This document shows, in pieces, positions 22,101-30,451 of a DNA stretch of 64,000 nucleotides (the first letter of the stretch is position 1; each line of letters begins with the position of its first letter). A program made the translations under genes and the position numbers. Source of the stretch: Gallionella sp. (GTDB lineage Bacteria > Pseudomonadota > Gammaproteobacteria > Burkholderiales > Gallionellaceae); contig JAHFRA010000006.1 of NCBI GenBank assembly GCA_023259035.1, forward strand, positions 1 through 64,000. The letters are read 5' to 3'. The notes beneath the pieces were generated by a model. That model was given only the letters and a program-made list of their open reading frames with translations, was not told where the DNA came from and searched no databases.

Positions 22101-22211
22101 GGATTGCTGTTCTCACAAGTGATCACGCTTTTCATCACGCCGGTGATCTACCTTTATCTCGATCGTTTTTCCGGTAGCGGACCACTCCAACTGGCGAGCG
22201 ACAAAGAGTAA
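19137..22211 (+). CDS. RND multidrug efflux pump, HAE1 family (MdtB/AcrB-like)
   Basis: A 1024-residue, twelve-helix proton-driven exporter of normal length. It starts MNISELCIRRPVMTVLLSASAVLAGILAYGGIPIAALP, typical of the MdtB/MdtC side of the family. Helix 4 carries the essential Asp pair (GLVVDDAIMMLENI, about residues 401-402) and helix 10 the Lys (IGIVKKNAIMMIDFAL, about 917). Two large periplasmic loops form the porter domains. It should capture amphipathic compounds from the periplasm and pass them through the adaptor and a TolC-type channel; heavy-metal CusA-type signatures are not evident. No regulator gene is adjacent. Confidence 0.95.
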   Translation: MNISELCIRRPVMTVLLSASAVLAGILAYGGIPIAALPSYDTPTISVNATLPGASPETMASSVATQLERQFSTISGLAVINSTSTLGNTSITLEFDQGRNIDSAAIDVQAALLRAQRSLPTEMTTPPSYQKVNPADAPIIFLTLTSPSMSLSDLNSFASDLISPTLSTLPGVAQLNINGQKKYAVRVRVSPGALAARNLTVDDIATALRNANANSPVGTLEGPRQTLIIQANRQLGNAAAFANLIVATAPGGSPVRLSEVAVVEDSVESVTTASWANGERAITLSVQRQPGANTVATVDAIKAAMPGLIAQMPSSVQLKLRSDRSVSIRNAIHDVQVTLAITVALVVLVIFLFLRKATATFIPALSLPISLLGSVALMKAFGYSLDNISLLAITLAVGLVVDDAIMMLENIVRHIETGMPPLQAALQGSREMGFTIISISLSLVAVFIPIFFMPGVIGLLFHEFAAVVGIAVLVSAVVSLTLIPMLASRYLVQHETEGRGMRWTAWFERGFTQVLESYERALDWSLRHKRAVLGIAVGTLLATIVLFMVLPKGFFPNEDIGQAIITVDAVEDISFPAMVDLLKRTGDVIRANPAVDTLIVNASASNSGRLFMNLKPLGERPPIDKVIEELRRETRSIPGVSVFINPIQNLRLGSRVSKSRYQYIMRSVRAEELRVASDGLIARMREEAIFRDVTSDAQLKGLQARLNINRDKANLLGVQIADIRSALYSAFGERQISTIYTSSDSYQVIMQAAAEDRADESAFDKIYVRARNGTLVSLASVATVKREVGPLAINHAGQLVALTISFNLAPGAALGDASRRIEQFKRELNMPVSVLTSYGGDAAAFQSSQSSQVVLIIAALLVIYVLLGVLYESYIHPITILSGLPSAAVGALAMLWLFNMDLSVIAMIGILMLIGIVKKNAIMMIDFALDAQRSGGMAPREAIRTACLLRFRPIMMTTLAALMGALPIAMGLGAGAELRQPLGLAVVGGLLFSQVITLFITPVIYLYLDRFSGSGPLQLASDKE

Positions 22212-22634
22212 TGCCATTTCAAGGGCACATTTTTGCACCATGGTAATTTGTCGTGTGTTTGGTATACGGAGTTCTAATGAACGAATGCCAGATTTTGGAA
22301 TCCAAAATCTGTAAAGATAATGGGGAAGCCGCTAAGATTCTTTGAAAATACCGGTATGCACCGCCACTTTGCATTGTGTTAGCCGGTGTGCAGACGGTAT
22401 CTGCATTGACCGTATACCGCACTTGCCGACACAGAGTAGCATTCAAAGAAGATTGGCACCACATGCCATCCACTCACCAGCAACCCCGAGCGGTGTAAGC
22501 GGGTGTACTGCACGTTGTGCATGCTGACAAGTTTCTCGTTTTTGCGCACGGCATAGTAGACGCGCTTGGCAAGACCAAGTATCCTCGAAACGGCTGATGC
22601 GTTACGGGTCAATGCCCATCAAGAGAGAACGGTC
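22212..22634. other. Non-coding spacer with inverted repeats
   Basis: No convincing gene. It contains a perfect 23-bp palindrome at 22289-22311 (CAGATTTTGGA-A-TCCAAAATCTG) without a T-run, and the inverted pair GGTATACGG (from 22261) / CCGTATACC (near 22410), with related CGGTAT/GTGCA motifs between them. Short antisense ORFs here (77 and 84 codons) show no recognisable family. It may hold the promoter and a structured 5' leader of the repeat-protein gene. Confidence 0.5.
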
Positions 22635-24206
22635 ATGGATATTTCACCGATCATTTCGTCTTCAATTGTACAAACAAGCCTTATTGGTACGGTCGGCGTT
22701 CAGCCTGTTACCTTTTTGTACACCCCGTCCGCGACGACAGCCGTGAGCAGTGTCGATATTTCAGGTCTGGGACAATTGCTTTCGGCGTCATCAATATTTG
22801 AAACTGGAATATTAAAGGCAGCCGCAACTAACCAAGCTAGCTTTTCCACTGTCGTTGCCGCCACACAATTCTTTGTCGATGCATTTAACAGCTTTTTGCA
22901 AAGCGACAGCTTGCAAAGTTCGCTGGGTGGATCGCTCAGCAACCTGTTTACGCAGATGCTGAACACACAAACGGCGGCGAGTTCGAGTAACGGAAAATCG
23001 ATCATCGCCAGACTGTCCGAGATCGGAATCAAGTTTCAGGCGCCTGCGAGTCAGAATACTACTGGTCTGATGACTATCGACTTCGAGACGCTGCAATCTG
23101 CATTCAATGCCGACCAACTCGGAACTGTCTCGCTGCTGGCGCAAACAACTCAATCGATTGGACAGCTTGCCGCAGAATTTACGAGCCTTTTCGTCCAGAT
23201 GGGTGATCTAACGCAAAATTCACAAGGTTTGCCCAACACAGCCACATTAAACGGATTGCTGGCGGCAACAGCTACAGGAACGATAGCGGCTGCGGGAACG
23301 ATAGCAGCTACGGGAACAACAGCGGCTACGGAAACGACAACAGCTACGGAAACGACAACAGCTACGGGAACGACAGCGGCTGCGGGAACGACAGCGGCTG
23401 CGGGAACGACAGCGGCTGCGGGAACGACAGCGGCTGCGGGAACGACAGCAGCTACGGGAACAACAGCGGCTGCGGAAACGACAGCAGCTACGGGAACGAC
23501 AGCAGCTACGGGAACGACAGCAGCTACGGGAACGACAGCGGCTACGGGAACGACAGCGGCTACGGGAACGACAGCGGCTACGGGAACGACAGCGGCTGCG
23601 GGAACGACAGCGGCTACGGGAACGACAGCAGCTACGGGAACGACAGCGGCTACGGGAACGACAGCAGCTACGGGAACGACAGCAGCTGCGGGAACAACAG
23701 CAGCTGCGGGAACAACAGCAGCTGCGGGAACAACAGCAGCTGCGGGAACAACAGCAACTGCGGGAACAACAGCAGCTGCGGGAACAACAGCAGCTACGGG
23801 AACAACAGCGGCTGCGGGAACGACAGCGGCTGCGGGAACGACAGCAGCTACTGGAACAACAGCAACTGCGGGAACAACAGCAACTGCGGAAACGACAGCA
23901 GCTGCGGGAACGACAGCAGCTGCGGGAACAACAGCAGCTACGGGAACAACAGCAGCTACGGGAACAACAACGGCTGCGGGAACAACAGCGGCTGCGGGAA
24001 CGGCAGCAACCGCGGGAACGGCAGCGGGAATCATCGATGCAAATAACCCGGCGGTCGCTGCGGCCATCGCCGCCTATCACGTAGTCGACGGGATTTTCGA
24101 CAGCAGCAAGCCTCATGGCGAAGCAAGCTCCGCCTCTTTTCCTGGTTATAGCGAAATTCGGCCCGCTACGCCGGTCCAAACAGTCAAGCTTGACCTTTAC
24201 GCATGA
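22635..24206 (+). CDS. Hexapeptide-repeat protein (about 40 x GTTAAx), unknown function
   Basis: I choose the ATG at 22635 ([18 protein letters not shown]), 8 nt after an AGAGAGAA ribosome-like stretch, rather than the track start at 22566; this gives 523 residues. No signal peptide is seen. Residues about 1-210 are a non-repetitive Ser/Thr/Gln-rich domain. Its segment LSEIGIKFQ...[18 protein letters not shown] faintly recalls the C-terminal module of flagellar cap protein FliD, but this is a weak resemblance only. Residues about 211-465 are some 40 hexapeptides of the form (A/T)GTTAA with occasional E, I or V substitutions. A 60-residue conserved-looking tail follows ([18 protein letters not shown]). 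It could be a secreted or surface filament protein. Function not known. Confidence 0.75.
   Translation: MDISPIISSSIVQTSLIGTVGVQPVTFLYTPSATTAVSSVDISGLGQLLSASSIFETGILKAAATNQASFSTVVAATQFFVDAFNSFLQSDSLQSSLGGSLSNLFTQMLNTQTAASSSNGKSIIARLSEIGIKFQAPASQNTTGLMTIDFETLQSAFNADQLGTVSLLAQTTQSIGQLAAEFTSLFVQMGDLTQNSQGLPNTATLNGLLAATATGTIAAAGTIAATGTTAATETTTATETTTATGTTAAAGTTAAAGTTAAAGTTAAAGTTAATGTTAAAETTAATGTTAATGTTAATGTTAATGTTAATGTTAATGTTAAAGTTAATGTTAATGTTAATGTTAATGTTAAAGTTAAAGTTAAAGTTAAAGTTATAGTTAAAGTTAATGTTAAAGTTAAAGTTAATGTTATAGTTATAETTAAAGTTAAAGTTAATGTTAATGTTTAAGTTAAAGTAATAGTAAGIIDANNPAVAAAIAAYHVVDGIFDSSKPHGEASSASFPGYSEIRPATPVQTVKLDLYA
23268..24030 (+). repeat. 18-bp coding tandem repeat array
   Basis: About 40 head-to-tail units of GGAACGACAGCRGCTRCG. 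The differences are mostly at GCG/GCA wobble bases and the GCG/ACG (Ala/Thr) position. Runs of identical variants cluster, as expected from repeated slippage or gene-conversion expansion. Confidence 0.92.
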
Positions 24207-24254
24207 GTATTTTCAGAGTCAAAAATAGCTATGTCACAGTTAAGGAACGAAGGA

Positions 24255-25358
24255 ATGTCTGGCATTGAGAATCCAACCGGCCTGCCCGACGAAACCTTGA
24301 GCGAAGCCAACCGCACCAAGTTGCTCTCGGATGAGGCCTACACCCTCAAATCGCTGGGTCGGCTGGAGGATGCGCTTGGGCCGCAAAGCCTTGTGCATCA
24401 ACGGACATGGGAAGCGGGGGACTGGAGCAATTTCTGCCGCTCCGGCGAAAACCTCGTGTCCCTGCTCACTCCACTGGGACGCTGGGCCGAGGCGGAAGCG
24501 GTGAGTCGCGAGGCCGTAAGCGTGGCAAATGGCATCAAGGACAAGGAGGAACGCTGGCAACGCACCACGACAGCTCTCGCCTACTTGGGCCATACCCTGC
24601 ACGGTCGTGGTTATCTGAAGCAGGCATCTACAGCTTACACGCTGGCCGAGATGGTGCAGGCGGAAGCGCATCATCATCCCAAGCTCTATAGCATCTATGG
24701 GTACAACTATGCCCAACTCCTGCTGGAACAATCTTGTCAGGAGACGGGCTGGCGCGAGGTTCTAGAACGAAGGCATACTTCGCTTGATATTGCCGTGAAA
24801 TTAAATCATGCCCTCTCGCAAGCTCTCGACCACGGCACCATCGGCCTCGCCCGCGCGGCCCTGGGCGAACCCGATACCGTGCTGGCCCTAGATCTGGCCG
24901 TGACCACCATGCAGCGCGCGGGCACGGTCATTCATCTGCCTGCCATGCACCTTGCCCGTGCTCACTACCAACGCAGTATCCACGACCTCCCCTCCGCCTG
25001 GACAGACCTTGAGGCCGCCCAAACCATCGCTCAGCGCAGCAATATGCGTACTTACCTCGCCGAATGCGCCCTGCTGGGTGGGAACCTGTTCCTGGATGAA
25101 GCCCGCGTACCCGAAGCCGCCGCACAACACGCCAGCGCCGCACAACTGATCCGCGAAGACGGCTATGGCAGGCGGCTGACCGAACTCCATCTGCTGTATG
25201 CCAGATTGCTGCACACCCAACGCGACCCGGCCGCCCTGCAAGCGCTGGCCGATGCTCAAGCCCGCATCCGCGAGGCGGGACAGTGGTATTTCTGGCGCGA
25301 ACTGCGCGCCGTAGCAAACGAAATCGCCGCGCCCGACCCTGGCGAGTGTCCAACTTAG
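24255..25358 (+). CDS. Stand-alone TPR protein resembling STAND-NTPase sensor tails
   Basis: The start at 24255 (MSGIENPTGLPDE) has an AAGGA ribosome site at 9-nt spacing; the upstream in-frame ATG at 24231 lacks one. The 367 residues are all-helical with several degenerate TPR pairs, e.g. EAYTLKSLGRLEDALGPQS, GRWAEAEAVSREAVSVA and LGHTLHGRGYLKQASTAYTLAEMVQAE. The middle (YGYNYAQLLLEQSCQETGWREVLERR ... LDHGTIGLARAAL) matches the pattern I associate with C-terminal repeats of NACHT/TIR-type STAND ATPases. No NTPase or effector domain is present here or in the neighbours, so it may be a detached sensor or an unrelated TPR scaffold. Cytoplasmic, 24 bp after the repeat protein stop and probably co-transcribed with it. 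Confidence 0.72.
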   Translation: MSGIENPTGLPDETLSEANRTKLLSDEAYTLKSLGRLEDALGPQSLVHQRTWEAGDWSNFCRSGENLVSLLTPLGRWAEAEAVSREAVSVANGIKDKEERWQRTTTALAYLGHTLHGRGYLKQASTAYTLAEMVQAEAHHHPKLYSIYGYNYAQLLLEQSCQETGWREVLERRHTSLDIAVKLNHALSQALDHGTIGLARAALGEPDTVLALDLAVTTMQRAGTVIHLPAMHLARAHYQRSIHDLPSAWTDLEAAQTIAQRSNMRTYLAECALLGGNLFLDEARVPEAAAQHASAAQLIREDGYGRRLTELHLLYARLLHTQRDPAALQALADAQARIREAGQWYFWRELRAVANEIAAPDPGECPT

Positions 25359-25428
25359 TGTATTACTATCGATTGGGCCATGATTAAAGTCCACTTTTCC
25401 GCCACCCACCCAACATGATCAGAATCCT

Positions 25429-26184
25429 CTACAGGCGTAATTTGTAACCCGACTTCAACAAAGCCAGCGCGAATCCCGCCAGCATCAATAAACTCCCGCT
25501 CACCACAGCCAAACTGAGCCACGGGGATATGTCCGACACGCCAAAAAATCCGTAGCGAAAGCCGTCGATGATATAAAAAAATGGGTTTAATCTTGACACT
25601 TGTTGCCAGAAAGATGGCAGGGAGTGAATGGAATAGAATGCGCCAGACAAAAAAGTCAGCGGCGTAACAATGAAGTTTGCGTACCCTCCAAGCTGGTCAA
25701 AATTTTCCGCCCAGATTCCCGCCACCACACCCAGCGAACCGAGCAGCGCACCACCCAGCAAAGCGAACAATATGATCCAGCACGGAAACTGCATGGGCGG
25801 CTGGGCAAACCAGAGCGCAGCCAGATACACACCCGTTCCCACCACCAGTCCACGCACCACTGCAGCCAGCACATAAGCCAGAAAAAATTCCCAATAGGCA
25901 ATCGGCGCCAGCAATGCGAATACAAGGTTACCGGTGATCTTGGACGCACTCAGGCTGGTAGAGCTGTTGGAATAGGCGATCTGCAGCACCGTCATCATCA
26001 CCAGACCCGGAATCAGAAAAGCGGTATAGCGCACACCCGGATAAATCTCGGTTTGCTGCTCCAGCATGTGCGAGAAAATCAGCAAGTAAAGCAAGGTGCT
26101 CAACACGGGTGCCAGCACAGCCTGGATACCCCCATTCCATATCCGAAGAAGTTCCTTGTAGAACAAGGCATAGAAGCTCAACAT
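25429..26184 (-). CDS. ABC-2 type transporter permease
   Basis: The true start is the ATG at 26184 (MLSFYALFYKELLRIW), not the track start, because it overlaps the ATPase stop by 7 nt and fits the family. The 251 residues contain six helices and the ABC-2 signature region (NFIVTPLTFLSGAFYSIHSLPSFWQQVSRLNPFFYIIDGFRYGFFG). It belongs to the YadH/NodJ-like exporters. These pump polysaccharides, lipids or drugs outward; the substrate is not deducible. Confidence 0.92.
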   Translation of the reverse strand: MLSFYALFYKELLRIWNGGIQAVLAPVLSTLLYLLIFSHMLEQQTEIYPGVRYTAFLIPGLVMMTVLQIAYSNSSTSLSASKITGNLVFALLAPIAYWEFFLAYVLAAVVRGLVVGTGVYLAALWFAQPPMQFPCWIILFALLGGALLGSLGVVAGIWAENFDQLGGYANFIVTPLTFLSGAFYSIHSLPSFWQQVSRLNPFFYIIDGFRYGFFGVSDISPWLSLAVVSGSLLMLAGFALALLKSGYKLRL

Positions 26185-27077
26185 GCGCGCCCCACCACAC
26201 GCATGAAAACATCTTCCAGGTCGGTTTGCTCCAAAGCCATTTCCTTTATTTCCACACCGTCCATGCGCAGTTCCGCCAGCACTGGCTCCAACGACTGGTA
26301 AGACGGCAGTTCCAGCAGGTAGTCCTCTCCCGTCTGTTCGGCTATCTGCGGCAACAATGCGGCAGGTAATGCGCCAGCCAGCTTCAACCGGACACGAACA
26401 CCAGCCATGCTGCCAAGCAGGTTTTGCGTGCTGTCCAGCGCCATTATCCTGCCCTGCTTGAGCATGGCGATGCGTCCACACAGGGCTTCCGCCTCTTCCA
26501 GGTAATGCGTAGTGAGCACGATGGTATGACCGTCGCGGTTGAGCTGCTGGATGAAACGCCACATGGTCTGGCGCAGCTCCACATCGACCCCGGCAGTGGG
26601 CTCGTCCAGGACGATCACCGGCGGCTTATGCACCAGCGCCTGCGCCACCAGTACACGGCGTTTCATGCCGCCGGAGAGGCGGCGCATATTGGTTTCGGCT
26701 TTGTCGGTCAAATCCAGATGATGCATCACCTCATCTATCCAAGCCTCGTTGTGGCGCAACCCGAAATAGCCGGATTGCAAGCGCAACGTTTCACGCACAT
26801 TAAAGTTTGGGTCAAACACCAATTCCTGCGGCACCACACCCAACAGACGGCGGCTGGTGCGATACTGTTTAACGACATCGTGGCCCAAAATAGAAAATTG
26901 TCCGCTATCCGGACGTGCCAGCCCAGCCAACAGGTTGATCAGGGTGGTCTTGCCCGCGCCATTGGGGCCGAGCAAGCCGAAGAATTCGCCCTGCTCGATG
27001 CGTAAATCCACGCCATCCACTGCGTGCAGGCTGCCATAGCGCTTGTGCGCCTTGCGGACATCAACAGCGGGAAGCAT
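26178..27077 (-). CDS. ABC-2 exporter ATPase subunit (YadG/NodI-like)
   Basis: A 299-residue ATPase with Walker A (GPNGAGKTT), Q-loop (LGVVPQELVFD), signature (LSGGMKRRVLVAQAL), Walker B (VIVLDEPTAGVD) and H-loop (VLTTHYLEEAEAL). A C-terminal extension of about 90 residues follows (RVRLKLAGALPAALLPQIAEQ), typical of YadG/NodI-type exporters. It forms a two-gene operon with the permease; both should act as a dimeric exporter in the inner membrane. Confidence 0.93.
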   Translation of the reverse strand: MLPAVDVRKAHKRYGSLHAVDGVDLRIEQGEFFGLLGPNGAGKTTLINLLAGLARPDSGQFSILGHDVVKQYRTSRRLLGVVPQELVFDPNFNVRETLRLQSGYFGLRHNEAWIDEVMHHLDLTDKAETNMRRLSGGMKRRVLVAQALVHKPPVIVLDEPTAGVDVELRQTMWRFIQQLNRDGHTIVLTTHYLEEAEALCGRIAMLKQGRIMALDSTQNLLGSMAGVRVRLKLAGALPAALLPQIAEQTGEDYLLELPSYQSLEPVLAELRMDGVEIKEMALEQTDLEDVFMRVVGRAC

Positions 27078-27321
27078 AAAGGAAATCCATAAAAACCCAC
27101 ATTTGCGAGCATCCTTTCCGGAATATATGTGCGCGGAAAAACGAAATTCAATAGAGTTTAACTATCGGCGAACTTACTTGTGTGACCGCTATTGTATTGC
27201 CGAACTGAGCTTCGGTTATTGTAGTAGCTATCATGAAAGGCGATGGAGCTTTGCGGCCAGATATATTGCCGGTAGCAGATGCCAGGCAGCAACCTGACAC
27301 GCCATTACTCTTTCCAGATTG

Positions 27322-28059
27322 TTAACGAAATTCTTTCAGTCGATATTGAGATAACTCATCCTGACGAAGAACGCGCACACCCCCATTGGGAACCAAAAAC
27401 ATGGCGTCGGCCAGATCCTCAGCCACACCCATTGAGTGAAAGTAATCACGCATAATCTGTTTGGATCTGGACAGCAGTGCCGGTACATCGTCCCCGGGGC
27501 CTGCGGCTCTCAAGAAATGAGGGGAATCAATTCCGACTTTACCCATAATTGTGCGGGCCGCACCCCCGGCAAGTATCAAGACACATGCGCTAATACAACT
27601 GGCTTCTTGAGGGATAAACACTTCAACACCATTAGCTCGCAGTAGCCTGCCAATTTCCATGGCTTCTCCTATTAAACCTCCGGGTGAATGAATCAGTAGG
27701 CGTCGAATTTGGTGACCGTCATCCGTTCGATTTATCTCGGAAAGTAGCGCCTCTACTTTTTTTGCGTCGCCGTTTTCAATCTGCCCGGAAATAATAACCG
27801 CTGAAACGTTTAAAGGAGGGTAAGTTCCGGCGACATCTTTACGGCTTAATCCGATTTCAGCAGCTTTGCCAGTTGGCGATAACAGCGATAAAAAAACAAA
27901 AATTCCGGCGAGAGCAGCACTCAGGATTATAATTTCCCCCGATCTTGACGGATTCATTTTAGCTCGACGGATTCCGGATAAAAGCGCAGAAAACAATGAC
28001 AGACCACCACTCCGTAATAACGGCTTTTGAGCTTCCGGTGATTTATCGTCAATTGACAA
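27322..28059 (-). CDS. Membrane-anchored ClpP/crotonase-fold protein (COG3904-like)
   Basis: A 245-residue protein with a cytoplasmic N-terminus, one transmembrane helix at about 42-62 (IIILSAALAGIFVFLSLL) and a periplasmic ClpP-like domain. Conserved segments are VSAVIISGQIENGDAKKVEALL, LIHSPGGLIGEAMEIGRLL and SCISACVLILAGGA. The Ser of SAC is in the place of the serine nucleophile seen in this family. It may be a periplasmic serine peptidase acting on membrane or signal peptides, but activity is unproven for the group. It diverges from the FliA-like sigma factor gene with 190 bp between them. Confidence 0.72.
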   Translation of the reverse strand: MSIDDKSPEAQKPLLRSGGLSLFSALLSGIRRAKMNPSRSGEIIILSAALAGIFVFLSLLSPTGKAAEIGLSRKDVAGTYPPLNVSAVIISGQIENGDAKKVEALLSEINRTDDGHQIRRLLIHSPGGLIGEAMEIGRLLRANGVEVFIPQEASCISACVLILAGGAARTIMGKVGIDSPHFLRAAGPGDDVPALLSRSKQIMRDYFHSMGVAEDLADAMFLVPNGGVRVLRQDELSQYRLKEFR

Positions 28060-28249
28060 GTTCCATGCTACCAGTTTTTCAAACAGCTGAGCGATGAAGG
28101 CCGATCTTCTCCAAAGTAATTTCAGCCAGTCGCATTTCCTTTGATGAAACCACCCACCTTCTGATTTTACAAATTAGTCACCCACAAGACCTACAGTTCC
28201 TCCACAATATGCCGATGAGCAACACGACACCCCAGCTACAGGAACATCC

Positions 28250-28909
28250 GTGAATATCAATGAATTCATGCCGTTGGTCAGGAAAATTGCGGTAGAAATC
28301 CACCGGACATTGCCTTCCAGCATCATGCTGGACGACCTCGTTCAGGACGGCATGATCGGGCTGATCATGGCATTTCGCGAACACGAAGCGGACTCTGGCG
28401 CGTCATTCACAACCTTCGCGTGGAACAAGATCCGCTGGTCCATCATAGACGGTCTTCGGGTTGGCGATTGGGCTGAAAGATCCGTGCGAAGACGCGCCAA
28501 CAAGGTCGCAAAAAAAATAGAAAAATTACAAGCATTGCTGCATAGAGAGCCCACCAAAATCGAGATCGCAGATGCGCTCGGGGTGCGTGTGGACGATATC
28601 ACGACCATTCTAGGCGACGCCTACGGCTATAATTTCGTGAGTATCGACGAAGTCGTTCAAGGCAAAACACAAGACATTCCCGATTCGCGCATGGAACCCT
28701 CTGCCATCGTGGAGAAGCGCGAGGAATATTCCCGTGCGGTCGCCGGCCTAAAAACCTTGCAACCCAACGAAAGAAAGGCCTTCATTCTGCGCATCATGTG
28801 CGACTTGAGTGGGCGGCAAACAGCTACTGAAATGGGGTTGAGCGAATCCAGAGTAAGTCAATTGTATAAAACAGCAACCGAGAAACTCGCCGACTACATC
28901 TCGCGCTGA
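28250..28909 (+). CDS. FliA/sigma-28-family RNA polymerase sigma factor
   Basis: The start is a GTG at 28250 preceded by AGGA. The 219 residues align with sigma-28 factors: region 2 (DDLVQDGMIGLIMAFREHEADSGASFTTFAWNKIRWSIIDGLR), the FliA-type DWAERSVRRRANKV of region 3, and a region 4 helix-turn-helix (TATEMGLSESRVSQLYKTATEKLADYI). FliA normally drives late flagellar and chemotaxis genes, but no flagellar gene is next to it, so it is an orphan copy or has another regulon. No anti-sigma factor (FlgM) is visible nearby. Confidence 0.88.
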   Translation: MNINEFMPLVRKIAVEIHRTLPSSIMLDDLVQDGMIGLIMAFREHEADSGASFTTFAWNKIRWSIIDGLRVGDWAERSVRRRANKVAKKIEKLQALLHREPTKIEIADALGVRVDDITTILGDAYGYNFVSIDEVVQGKTQDIPDSRMEPSAIVEKREEYSRAVAGLKTLQPNERKAFILRIMCDLSGRQTATEMGLSESRVSQLYKTATEKLADYISR

Positions 28910-29012
28910 TCTCCGTAGCACAAACCGACCTTTCGTCAATGACTGCCGATTCCAGATAAACTAAAGAACGCCGCCCCAGTGCGGAGCATTACACTTCCAA
29001 CTTAAACCCGCC

Positions 29013-29807
29013 CTATCTTTCACCGAATATTTCGCGCAAAAACACCGTGGCTTGCTGCCACGAGTCTTTGTCGGCAGCAGCGTTGTAAGCCAGCGGCAAG
29101 CCGAATTTCTTGCCCAACGCATCCGCATCTGGATTGGTGAAGCTGTGCTTCACTCCGGGATAGGTGACCACACGAAAACTCGCCCGCGCATTTTCCATTT
29201 CCTGCTTGAAGGCGCTCACCTTGCCAGCGGTGATCATCACATCATCCTCGCCGGTAAAGGAAACGATGCGCGCTTTGATTTTGCCGGGTTGCGCAAGAAT
29301 ATCGGTATCCAGCGAGCCGTGAAAACTTGCCACGCCTTTCAAATCCTCGCCGATGCGCGCCATGTTCAGCACCACGCCGCCACCGAAACAATAGCCAATT
29401 GCCGCCACTTGCTTGGCATCCACGGTTTTTTGCCCGCGCAGCAACTGCAGGCCCGCCTCAAAACGCACCTTGGCCAGCGGCATATTTCTGCTCACCTCGG
29501 CGGCGAACTTGCCCGCCTCATCCGGATGATTGGCCTGCTTGCCGTCGCCATACATATCGACCGCCAGCGCGGTATAGCCCAACGCTGCCAGCATGTCGGC
29601 ACGCTTGCGCGCATAGGCATTGTGCCCCCACCATTCATGCACCACCAGCACCGCCGGACGCTTGCCCTTGATGGCATCGTCATAGGCGAGATAACCCTTG
29701 AGAGTCGTGCCATTCGCTTGGTAGCTGACTTCCTTACCCTGCACCGCCGCTTGCGCCGCAGAAGCGGCTATACAGCAAAATGATACCAGCAACAAGAATC
29801 TTTTCAT
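29013..29807 (-). CDS. Periplasmic dienelactone-hydrolase-family protein
   Basis: The ATG at 29807 (MKRFLLLVSFCCIAASAAQA) has a GGAGA ribosome site and begins a clear signal peptide; the track start nine codons earlier is rejected. The mature alpha/beta hydrolase has the nucleophile elbow GYCFGGG with a Cys nucleophile as in dienelactone hydrolases, an Asp in GEDDVMI and a His in GVKHSFTNP. The N-terminal block (RPAVLVVHEWWGHNAYARKRADMLAALGYTALAVDMYG) is typical. Export is unusual for catabolic dienelactone hydrolase, so the substrate may be an envelope or environmental ester. Last gene of the minus-strand cluster starting with the chalcone-isomerase-like gene. Confidence 0.86.
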   Translation of the reverse strand: MKRFLLLVSFCCIAASAAQAAVQGKEVSYQANGTTLKGYLAYDDAIKGKRPAVLVVHEWWGHNAYARKRADMLAALGYTALAVDMYGDGKQANHPDEAGKFAAEVSRNMPLAKVRFEAGLQLLRGQKTVDAKQVAAIGYCFGGGVVLNMARIGEDLKGVASFHGSLDTDILAQPGKIKARIVSFTGEDDVMITAGKVSAFKQEMENARASFRVVTYPGVKHSFTNPDADALGKKFGLPLAYNAAADKDSWQQATVFLREIFGER

Positions 29808-29834
29808 GGTCGTCTCCGTCGTAAAAACAATCAA

Positions 29835-30425
29835 CTACGCCACCGCCAGATACACCCCGCACAACGCGATACCGGCTCCGGCAACATGGATAACCCGCTC
29901 ATGCGCCGACCGCAGCATTCCCCAACCGAATGCGATACCCATAATGTGCAACAACGCCGTTGCCATCACAAAACCCAGCGCGTAAGCCATACCAGATGCC
30001 GCTGCCGGCATCTCGGCACCGTGCGCATGACCGTGCCATAACGCGAACAGCCCAACCATGCTGCTGCTCAACCAGAGCGGCAAACGAACCGATGCGGCGA
30101 TCAACACGCCCAGCAGCAGAACCGACAGCACGATGCCCTGTTCGACAAACGGCAGACTGATGCCCATCATTGGCAATGCGCCGCCCAACGCCATCACGCC
30201 GACGAAGGTGAGCGGCACTGCCCATACGGAACGCCCGCCCATCTGTGCAGCCCACAGTCCGACCGCCAGCATCGCGCAGACGTGATCCAGGCCGCTGGTT
30301 GGATGCGCAAGACCATGCAGAAAGCCGCTGGCCTCGCCGACACCAATATTGGCATATGCAAAGGACGGCAGCAACGCACCTGCCGCAACAAACAATATCG
30401 AACGCAGCAAAACTGATTTACTCAT
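29835..30425 (-). CDS. HupE/UreJ family membrane protein
   Basis: A 196-residue protein with a signal-like first helix and six to seven membrane segments. The family signatures are HGLAHPTSGLDHVCAMLAVGLWAAQMG near the N-terminus and LFALWHGHAHGAEMP later, His-rich motifs thought to bind nickel. HupE/UreJ proteins are regarded as secondary nickel or cobalt transporters serving hydrogenase or urease. Neither enzyme is encoded in the window, so the cargo here is uncertain. The ATG has a GGGGG ribosome site. Confidence 0.88.
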   Translation of the reverse strand: MSKSVLLRSILFVAAGALLPSFAYANIGVGEASGFLHGLAHPTSGLDHVCAMLAVGLWAAQMGGRSVWAVPLTFVGVMALGGALPMMGISLPFVEQGIVLSVLLLGVLIAASVRLPLWLSSSMVGLFALWHGHAHGAEMPAAASGMAYALGFVMATALLHIMGIAFGWGMLRSAHERVIHVAGAGIALCGVYLAVA

Positions 30426-30451
30426 GACGCCCCCTTATCAAAAAACATCTT

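Noticed and set aside
22219-22612. Two minus-strand ORFs of 84 and 77 codons as possible transposase remnants
   Set aside because: No transposase motif could be recognised and they overlap the palindromic spacer.
23268-24030. CRISPR-like array
   Set aside because: Units are contiguous 18-bp coding repeats without spacers.
23150-24179. Two long minus-strand ORFs (VAAVVP and CRSRSC repeats) opposite the hexapeptide array
   Set aside because: Simple antisense readings of the 18-bp repeat, which is open in several frames; no ribosome site or non-repeat domain.
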